Source: Periplaneta americana
Lineage: Eukaryota; Arthropoda; Insecta; Blattodea; Blattidae
Length of the DNA: 64,000 bases
Assembly (NCBI RefSeq): GCF_040183065.1
Contig: NC_091132.1
Coordinates: 163,048,102 to 163,112,101 of the forward strand
Direction of reading: 5' to 3'
The notes under the pieces were generated by a model. It did no database searches. It had not been told where the DNA came from and saw only the letters and a list, made by a program, of their open reading frames with translations. Below are positions 57,051 through 64,000 of this stretch, piece after piece. Numbering within the stretch: position 1 is the stretch's first letter; each line of letters begins with the position of its first letter. The translations under genes were made by a program, and so were the position numbers.

Positions 57051-57253
57051 GAACACTTTCGTAGTTCCGGAACTGCTTGTACAAGCACATGCATCGTGTA
57101 ACATCGCCGCGACGCGAAGTGGACTTTGAAAATATTCGCTGTTCACGAGTGCGGCCACTTTTTTTTGACAGCTGTACAAGATACAGTAATGGAGGAAAAA
57201 AATGTTCACTATTTCCAAAATGTTACTGCTGTAAGCTGTACCTAACCCCTTAC

Positions 57254-57816
57254 TACAGATTTCTCAGGCAAGTAATAACCTGTATGTTCTGAAATGAATT
57301 TATAATATACCAAGTACAATTTCCGTAGATAAATAACTTAAATGCTTAATCCTTAATAGCTTCCATGTTTATGTCTAATATCCAGGGGGTGTAGCTCATC
57401 AATTTTAGAAGTATGACATGTTTATAAAAACGTTATTAATCATAATTATATCAGAAATCAGATCCTAGAATACTGCACAATTTTCGTAAATCACCCTGCA
57501 AACAAAAAAAAAAAAAAAATACACGCATGCACGCATATACACACACACACTCACTCTCTACCCCTCCTCCTCAACCCTTTGTCACTTCCCCCCTCCCAGT
57601 GTGTAAAGATGTAGCTATATTTCAAATTTAGGATAGGCCTACATTGGAATTAAAGAGTAAAAACTTTTACAATAAAAATATTAATGGCTTTTCATATGCT
57701 AAAATCTCTGTGGATTCATTGATATGGTAAATATCTGCGAAAAAAAAAAAAAGAATAAATGATTAGGCCTAATATTGCAGGAAAAACAGACAGCAAACTC
57801 TATGGGAACCACATAC
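57254..57816. other. no recognisable gene
   Basis: AT-rich with A runs near 57505 and 57740 and a CA/TC-rich patch at about 57530-57600. Intron of the second gene model. Confidence 0.5.
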
Positions 57817-57954
57817 CTCAGCTTTACACTTTGCGGTAACAAAATTAGTAGTCACTGCAGTCTCCTCAAGTCCAACCTCTGGGTTTAGATCATAGCTGTG
57901 GTTCACGCATTCCGTCTTTATTCTAACAACATGGAGATCCAATAAATTCCCTTC
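57817..57954 (-). CDS. second zinc-finger-type gene, exon 2 (138 nt)
   Basis: Minus-strand acceptor TGTCTTCTGCAG, donor GAG|GTATGT. Encodes EGNLLDLHVVRIKTECVNHS, YDLNPEVGLEETAVTTNFVT and AKCKAE, phase 0 at both ends. Matches 22914-23024 in its second half (EETAV...F...K-C-x-x-E) and carries an IKTE motif. The first half, with H-V-x-x-IKTECV-x-HSYDL, is the pattern I recall from N-terminal regions of insect zinc-finger proteins of this family. Confidence 0.78.
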
Positions 57955-58075
57955 CTGCAGAAGACAGAGACATAATGCATACAAAACATACAACACCTTG
58001 TAAGAATGTGATTCCAAGTGCTACATGATGCACTAGTCATACTGAGGGTTGACTGCTAATTAAGACACATGTGAA

Positions 58076-58803
58076 ATACTTACTTACTTACTTACTTACA
58101 AATGGCTTTTAAGGAACCCAAAGGTTCAATACCGCCCTCACATAAGCTCGCCATCAGTCCCTATGCTGTGCAAGATTAACCCACTCTCTATCATCATATC
58201 CCCCCCCCCCAAATCCATTTTAATATTATTCTCCCATCTACGTCTCGGCATCCCCAAAGGTCTTTTTCCCTCTGGCCACCCAACTAACACTCTATATGCA
58301 TTTATGGATTCGTCCATACATTCTACATGTCCTGCCCATCTCAAACGTCTGCATTTAATATTCCTAATTGTCAGATGAAGAATACAATGCGTGCAGTTCT
58401 GTGCTGTGCAACTTTCTCCATTCTCCTGTAACTTCATCCCTCTTAGCCCCAAATATTTTCCTAAGCACCTTATTCTCAAACACCCTTAACCTATGTTCCT
58501 CTCTCAAAGTGACAGTCCAAGTTTCACACCCATATAGAACAACCGGTAATATAACTGTTTTATAAATTCTAACTTTAAGATTTTTTGACAGCAGACTAGA
58601 TGACAAAAGCTTCTCAACCGAATAATAACACGCATTTTCCATATTTATTCCACGTTTAATTTCTTCGCAAGTGTCACTTATATTTGTTACTGTTGCTTCA
58701 AGATATTTTACTTTTTCCACCTCTTCGAAGAATAAATCTCCAATTCTTATAATTCCATTTCATACAATATTCTGGTCACGAGACATAAACATATACTTTG
58801 TCT
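58076..58803 (-). mobile_element. RTE-like LINE 3' copy
   Basis: Same family as 112-3372. Minus strand: VEKVKYLEATVTNISDTCEE, KVRIYKTVILPVVLYGCETW, VLRKIFGAKRDEVTGEWRK and, after a shift, RRLRWAGHVECMDESINAYR, EGKRPLGMPRRRWENNIKMD. The 3' end is (TAAG)n (58078-58100). 5'-truncated at about 58803, just upstream of the MSRDQN codons. Confidence 0.83.
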
Positions 58804-59814
58804 GGTACATATGATACACAAATGAAAATGTTTAATTCTAGAAACGACAAATACTTCGTAACTACGTGTATGGAATAGATCTGATAACTGAAAGGGGGAA
58901 AATAAAAAAAAATTCACAATACTGTTTCTGTACATACTTTTTCCGAATTCAAATAGCCTATCTCAACATATTTTATGAAACACATACATCAACTGAAAGA
59001 AGAAAAAGAGATGTTACTGAAACTGAAAACCTAATTATTTTAGTTCAATATGAGTTACATGAATAATTTTACTCCATAAAAGATACATTTCCTTCCCTTG
59101 GTTGGTTTAATGTTCGTGAAGCCTTTATAATAATTACGAAAGATTTCCTTAATTCAATAAAATGTCATCAGTGCCTTGCCATGCTAATACAAATTTTCAC
59201 CTTCACACCAGGTGCAGAGAAGGATAGCATGTAGGCTAATACATTTGCATACAGATCACCGATATTGACTTTAAAGTAGGAAAAGTTCTTAGAAACATCA
59301 TACATCACCTCAGCTTGAAGATAATTTCATCTTATAATTCACTTCAATGTACTGTATCCCTAATGAGAAAGTATTCATATTCAGGTTGATATGAGAGACA
59401 AGGATATTTTTTTTCACATATTTGTGACATGGCACCATATAGGACAGTGGGAGATTGACACTTTGCATTCATTTAATATTTCTTTAATATTGATAAATAA
59501 ATGTTTTCACATGAAGATTTTGAGATGTTGTATTATTCAAAGATATCCGACCCTACTAATCGATAATGATCGATAATTTGTTGGTGTAAGTGTGGATTCT
59601 TTAGTTATTACTTCTATGAATAGATGGCGAAGATAATAGGCACTCTTGCCATCGTACATAAATTTACCAGCATTAAAGAATTGGGGGGGCAAAGACTAAT
59701 TGTGATTTCCTGGTCTATGATCACGTCAGAAACCCTGATGGAACTAATATTTGACTCTTACAGTGAATTCCGAAGGTCCCAATTAGTCAAATTCACTCTC
59801 CTCACCTCCTGGGG
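58804..59814. other. no recognisable gene
   Basis: AT-rich. The stretch AATTAGTCAAATTCACTCTC at about 59784 also matches the complement of about 55500-55535, indicating a shared unnamed repeat. Confidence 0.45.
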
Positions 59815-60120
59815 AACAAACTGATGGACATCGTCAAGAAAATAGGCGTGGATTGAAAGACAGGAGGCTGATCAGTAACCTTTATATGAAACGAGTCGAA
59901 GTCAGGATAGGAGAAGAAATGTCTGAAGGAAGTGAAATAGGGAAAGGAGTAGGCCTACGACAAGGATGCCATTTATCATCTACCCTGTTCAACACCTACT
60001 TGGAGGATTTGGTGAAGAATTGTTTTCAGAACATGGGAGGGGTAAAAGTAGGAGGAAGTGCATAAGATTTGCCGATGATATGGCATTGTTGGCAAAGGGG
60101 AGACGATACTAAGGGTTATA
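59815..60120 (+). pseudogene. LINE RT-core fragment, RTE-like family B
   Basis: Reads KLMDIVKKIGVD then DRRLISNLYMKRVEVRIGEE, GLRQGCHLSSTLFNTYLEDL and VKNCFQNMGGVKVGG, and after a shift IRFADDMALLAKG. The RQGC-L-S-x-LFN and FADD boxes are RT motifs B and C. It stops at 60120, directly before the next LINE. Confidence 0.75.
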
Positions 60121-60121
60121 C

Positions 60122-60970
60122 TCATCATCATTATCCTTCACGAATTAGGCATCTGTAGACCTGTTTCGGCCCCATCTAGCAGTCTTCTAAAAGGTCTTCC
60201 TGGTAGACGATGTCCTCTAGGTTTATACTGCATCATTATTTTTGGGATTCTTGAGTTTTCCATTCTTCTTATATGATCTAGCCAATTGAATTTGTATCTG
60301 CTTATTTTTTCTTCTACTAACTCTACTTCTAATTGTTCTAAAATTTCATTGCTTTTTCGGTCTAAACGAATATATCCTGCTGTCCTCCTGAAAAATTTAA
60401 TCTCCATTGCTTTGATTCTGTTCATGTCTTTTTTCTTTAATGTCCAAATCTCGATTCCGTATAAAAGGGAGGGTAATGCTAGTGTATTATATATTTTTAT
60501 TCTTGTAGATTTTTGTACTAATTTACCTTTTAATGTATTGTTTATTATTCCTAGAATTTGTGTAAATTTTGTAATTCTCTTATTCACATCTTTTTCATTT
60601 TCATAAGATATTTCACAACCCAGATAATTGTATTTGTTCGAGGCATTGGTTATTGTGTATTATCTTACTTCTGACTGGGTCTTGTCCTAAAAATGCCATT
60701 ACTTTTGATTTTTGTTCTGAAATTTCCATCCCAAAATCTTTTAATATTTTATTTAATGTATATAATCCTCTTTGTAAATTATCCTCTGAATTGGAAATTA
60801 TGACTTGATCATCGGCATAGAGTAAGGTAAGGGTTATACTATACTGCTGGAGCCAAATGACAGCTATGAGCAGTATGGGGTGAAGGCAAATAATGTGGGT
60901 CCTTTGAAAAACCCTACTATATGTATGAATATGTTTATTAAGCTTATATAATTTTATACACAACAATTTT
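60122..60970 (-). mobile_element. RTE-like LINE family D, 3' half
   Basis: Minus strand: TLLYADDQVIISNSEDNLQR, LNKILKDFGMEISEQKSKVM and AFLGQDPVRSKIIHN, then a frameshift near 60620 and VNKRITKFTQILGIINNTLK, IYNTLALPSLLYGIEIWTLK, KAMEIKFFRRTAGYIRLDRK, FNWLDHIRRMENSRIPKIMM and YKPRGHRLPGRPFRRLLDG to a stop near 60138. The 3' tail is (GATGAT)n-like. The frame is mostly open, suggesting fairly recent insertion. Sister fragment at 26044-26345. Confidence 0.8.
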
Positions 60971-62523
60971 TATCTGACTAAGTTCTCTGCCCTCAAAGGG
61001 GTATAAATTTGAAAATAAATATCAGTTTTCGAGACATATGGAATAATACGTTCTACGTTATACATATTTAAAATATAACATCCTTTCATAAGAATTCCAT
61101 TGAAATAATAGCAAATATAATTTAACCTCAAAAGTTAAAAAAGTGTACTTCAATATAACGTAACGCTTCAAACCATATTAATGACAACATGGGCAGTTCT
61201 TTTATCTGGCAGAGGTGCAAACAAATAAAAAATAAAAGAAAATTACATATAATTCCTCTACCACTTGTTATACTCATAAATGATCTCTCGAATAGATCTT
61301 TCTTCATTCTTACAATTCTGATCCTTATTTGAATTTTTTTTCCCTTCAAATATCCATTCCAAAAATGTCATATGATTACATAAGAGAGTTCCGAAGCCAT
61401 GCTATACTTACCAACACTCTAATATGATTATGTACACACAGAATATTTAGTCCTGACAGCTCAGCGACGCGAAAGAGAGGAAGTAATAGGAGTAGTAGGA
61501 AGAGTTCCAGAGTATAGATAGGAGTGAGCCGTCAGTAAAGAAATGCAGTACAGCTTAACTATACTGGAAACACAACGCTCTACTGCATGCATGACATCCG
61601 ATCGCTCTGAATGCAAGCTACTCACTAACCTGAACACCTTTGGTGTAACTTAATGGATTCGCTTGACCCAGGTGCACATTGTCGGCGACTGTAAGGACTA
61701 AATAATCGTAATGTATATATTATCAATTAGTCTTCAATAATAGAAGCAGAATGCTAGAATATATACTATCAAACAGCGTTAGATACTTTATTGTTCCCAC
61801 TATTCACTCCCAAATAATTGGTTAAATTTGTATTTACAGCTCGATTCAACGTTATTCGCCCCTGTCCTTGTTTGTTTGGCTAGTGAGCGAGCTATGTGTT
61901 GCGTCATAAGAAAGAAATTTAATCACAAATGTGAATAGTAGGGGAAGAGGGAAGAGGAAGAATGAAAATAATATCTATGCTCGAAGCTGAGGGACACTCA
62001 TATCAAGAAAATATAAGTCAACATGACATTGTTTAGTCAACAAACTTACTGGTTAATAATGGGACGTGTGGACGAATATTGTGTTTTATGACGGCGTGTA
62101 CCGCGACATGATAAGAAGGAAGTGTTAGGTGTTATGACTGCGTGGCCTGACCTGTGTGACCCAGCCCACCAGTAGCGACGAGTAGCTCACTCTTAGTCTA
62201 TCTACTTACTTTTTGCAGGGGCCAAAATCCCTGAATCAATCTGTACATGAATTTATAATGCATATAAATCTCAAACCTGATCACCAAACTGAGACGAGGA
62301 TAACAGATTTGAATATTTCAACATCATCTCTGCTAATCTCAATTAATTATTAGAAATTACAATTAAATTAACTTGCATACAGAAAATATTGTAAGAGATG
62401 AGATTTTAAATTTCTTAGTCTATATACTGAAAGTCTGCTGATAATAACACATAATTTTATCTCATCTTCTACAATGTTATACACATTGCATATATAAATT
62501 AAAAAGAGTGACTTTCAATTTAC
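60971..62523. other. no recognisable gene
   Basis: AT-rich intron of the second gene model, with a more GC-rich patch at 61450-62200. No exon could be supported. Confidence 0.4.
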
Positions 62524-62618
62524 CTCTGATAAGGGCTTCTCATCTGTTTCAGTGTTATCATTCGATTGTATAGCCAATGGATCGACCTCAGATTCCTTCT
62601 TGATCACATCCATCACGA
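62524..62618 (-). CDS. second zinc-finger-type gene, exon with start codon
   Basis: Minus-strand acceptor TGTTACAG ends at 62619; five bases lead to ATG at 62613-62611; donor GAG|GTAAAT at 62524. Encodes MDVIKKESEVDPLAIQSNDN then TETDEKPLSE, phase 0. Aligns without gaps at the start with the 29845 exon (MDVIK-x-E-x-E-x-D-x-LA-x-Q-x-ND). An upstream untranslated exon is implied but not found. The donor (GTAAAT) is weaker than those of the other gene. Confidence 0.77.
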
Positions 62619-63748
62619 CTGTAACAAACAGACATTTAAGTTTTGACACTGATTTGGAGAATGTCAGCTGCCAAAAGGAGTTTACACGCACTGGTTGCAA
62701 TAATATAATATCTGCAATATAACAGTTTCCTCGCACATCCGAATTTGTTCTGACTACTAAGTATTTCATACAAAAATACAGACTGCTTTAGTATTAGCGA
62801 TCATGTCAGGACGAATTGGATTCCGCACAATTCTCATGTAGAGAACAAGATTCAAATCCTGTATAAACTGTTTAGACAGCATTTCTTTATATGTGTGCGT
62901 GTGTTTATATGGACATGCATGTAAAAGCATATGCACTACTCAAGATTAATATTACTAAGAGTACGTAATTTATTTTATTTAATCGACCAGTAGCAGAGAA
63001 AAGTATTCACACAATAAGTTTTAACTGTGAGCTACGAATAAGCATAAATATTATCATCTGGGTTTCAAAAGACAGATATATTGTTAAAAGCGAATGTTTA
63101 GACCACGCATGCTCACGGCAAGCATTTTGCACTTTGGCCGCCTGAGTACATGGTGGGCGGGCACTGGAAACCAATCGCAAAAGTAAACAGACAGTGTCGT
63201 GCATTCATGAGTAGCATAACTAAGAAGTAACATTGCGGGCGGTTTGTAAAATAATAGGTCTACTGATATGATATTCATTTATGTGTTTATTTATTCATTC
63301 ATTTACTTATTTATTACGAAGTTATTTATTTAGTTAATGGTACTTTTTTATGTATTTATTTATTCATTCATATCCTTATTTCTTTCTTCTTTTTTATGTC
63401 TCTTTTCCTTTTTACTTCTTTATTTCTTTCCTTCTTCCTTGCTTTCCATCTTTATTTATTTATTTATTTCTGTCTTTCTTTATTTATTATTTAATCTGTC
63501 AGAGATAAGGATCAGACCTTCTCTCACCCTCTATCAGGAGATTACAAATAGAATATCAAGAATACAATTCAAATTAAAATTACAATTATTATTAAATTTA
63601 CAGTTACAATAAAATCATTCAATAATTATTAAATTTACAGTTACAATAAAATCAAAGTACTAAAATATTATCGGATAAATAAAGAATGAACAATTTATTA
63701 AATAATTCAAGAGCAAAGAAAGTGTTAGTCGCAGAAGTACAAATTAAG
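62619..63748. other. upstream flank, (TTTA)n-rich, no gene
   Basis: A GC-richer patch at about 63095-63190 (with CCAATCGC) could be promoter-like. From 63265 to 63490 there is a TTTA/TTCT-rich simple repeat whose open frame is artefactual. Confidence 0.4.
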
Positions 63749-64000
63749 GCTGGGTGCACACAGAATCAGACGCAGCAGAGACAAGGAGACACGGAGAGAC
63801 AACATCGAATGACTGCTTGAAGTTCGTCGCGAGGAGACTGTCTGATAGCTGCAGTGTACTGCGTATGCATTAGTAGTGACTAGGATTGCACACTTTACTA
63901 TCTACAAATACTATACTGTTGTGTAGTGCACATTATTCATAATGGAGCTCAATGCGGATAAATTAGTTGTTTTAGTACAGGAAATATGTTCTGTAAAATC
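63749..64000 (+). other. possible start of a Harbinger/MADF-type element, cut by window edge
   Basis: GGCTGGGTGCACACAGAATC at 63750 resembles the G/C-rich termini of PIF/Harbinger elements. An ATG at 63942 opens MELNADKLVVLVQEICSVK, running off the window. This is like the first helix of MADF/Myb-like proteins carried by such elements. Too short for a firm call. Confidence 0.35.

Larger units (their letters stand above)
54344..57182. mobile_element. TA-flanked 2.84-kb element with tRNA-like arms
   Basis: Starts CAGCTGTCAAAAGAAAAAGT and ends with the complement of CAGCTGTCAAAAAAAAGTGG, with TA at 54342-54343 and 57183-57184. Imperfect inverted similarity extends about 200 bp (GGCCGC; GCGATGTTACA on both sides). 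Each arm carries a tRNA-like segment. The interior holds a LINE fragment (54955-55430), another tRNA-like stretch (about 55715-55765) and a minisatellite, but no transposase that I can recognise. Confidence 0.65.
53657..57249. mobile_element. TTAA-type foldback element, split by a 2.8-kb insertion
   Basis: Ends GGGGTTAGGTACAGCTTACA on both strands, with TTAA on the left (53653-53656) and TTAC on the right (57250-57253). Inverted similarity continues through AACATTTTTTTCCTCCATTA. Within the left part a second palindrome pairs about 53720-53880 with 54130-54345 (CAGGTCACTGTGCAGTGATG on both arms, plus AT-rich stretches). Removing the inner element rejoins ATTATTGTACAAGTAATGGA-type sequence. piggyBac-type targeting is inferred from TTAA. 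Confidence 0.65.

Noticed and set aside
63337..63612. 91-codon Phe/Leu/Tyr-rich plus-strand frame
   Set aside because: Product of TTTA/TTCT simple sequence.

Overview
The window is insect nuclear DNA, most likely from a cockroach or close relative (Blattodea). The evidence is the AT-rich, intron-rich and transposon-saturated composition, the metazoan splice sites, and several tRNA-headed SINE and LINE families that I recognise from memory as typical of Periplaneta-like genomes. No search was run, so the species is an inference. There is no bacterial-type gene organisation.

Host genes. The best supported gene is a C2H2 zinc-finger gene on the minus strand, with coding exons at 29753-29845, 22914-23024, 17055-17137 and 12456-13545. 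All GT/AG borders and phases agree (0, 0, 2), giving a predicted 458-residue protein with 11 fingers. A second set of homologous 5' exons on the same strand (62524-62613, 57817-57954, 42510-42592) has the same phases and an identical 83-nt third exon. I see no zinc-finger exon of its own, so it may share the exon at 12.5 kb or be a gene that lost its finger exon. A short THAP-domain first exon (15590-15669, plus strand) lies inside the last intron. The right edge (63.75-64.0 kb) may hold the start of a Harbinger/MADF-like element.

Mobile DNA fills most of the rest. 0.1-3.4 kb: an RTE-like LINE cut by three insertions, one of which contains a fourth. 4.4-6.0 kb: MULE, IS630-like and LINE relics. 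6.1-7.5 kb: a purine-rich minisatellite. 8.2-9.5 kb: a LINE fragment and a tRNA-Thr-like SINE. 10.0-11.6 kb: a Penelope-like element with inverted terminal repeats, one split by a mariner-type miniature element. 16.5-22.3 kb: SINE, LINE-in-LINE, a foldback element with two identical tRNA cloverleaves, and a trinucleotide array. 23.5-29.4 kb: pogo-like, piggyBac-like and nested mariner-like elements. 30.8-34.2 kb: a SINE, and a MULE split by a hAT. 35-41 kb: SINEs, a LINE tail and a TTAA-flanked element. 41.4-42.3 kb: a pogo/Tigger-like relic. 44.3-48 kb: two head-to-tail R2-like retrotransposon copies. 48.1-51.1 kb: a solo LTR and a nearly intact hAT. 52.2-57.25 kb: a mariner relic with a hAT inside, abutting a TTAA foldback that contains a 2.8-kb TA-flanked element with tRNA-like arms. 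58-61 kb: LINE fragments.

Many elements could be bounded exactly by target-site duplications, so relative insertion order can be read: where the interrupted reading frame is rejoined across an insertion (for example at 1.2, 27.1-28.3 and 31.7-33.4 kb), it resumes correctly. The zinc-finger introns have served as a repeated landing zone without visible damage to exon or splice-site sequence in the 12.5-29.8 kb gene.
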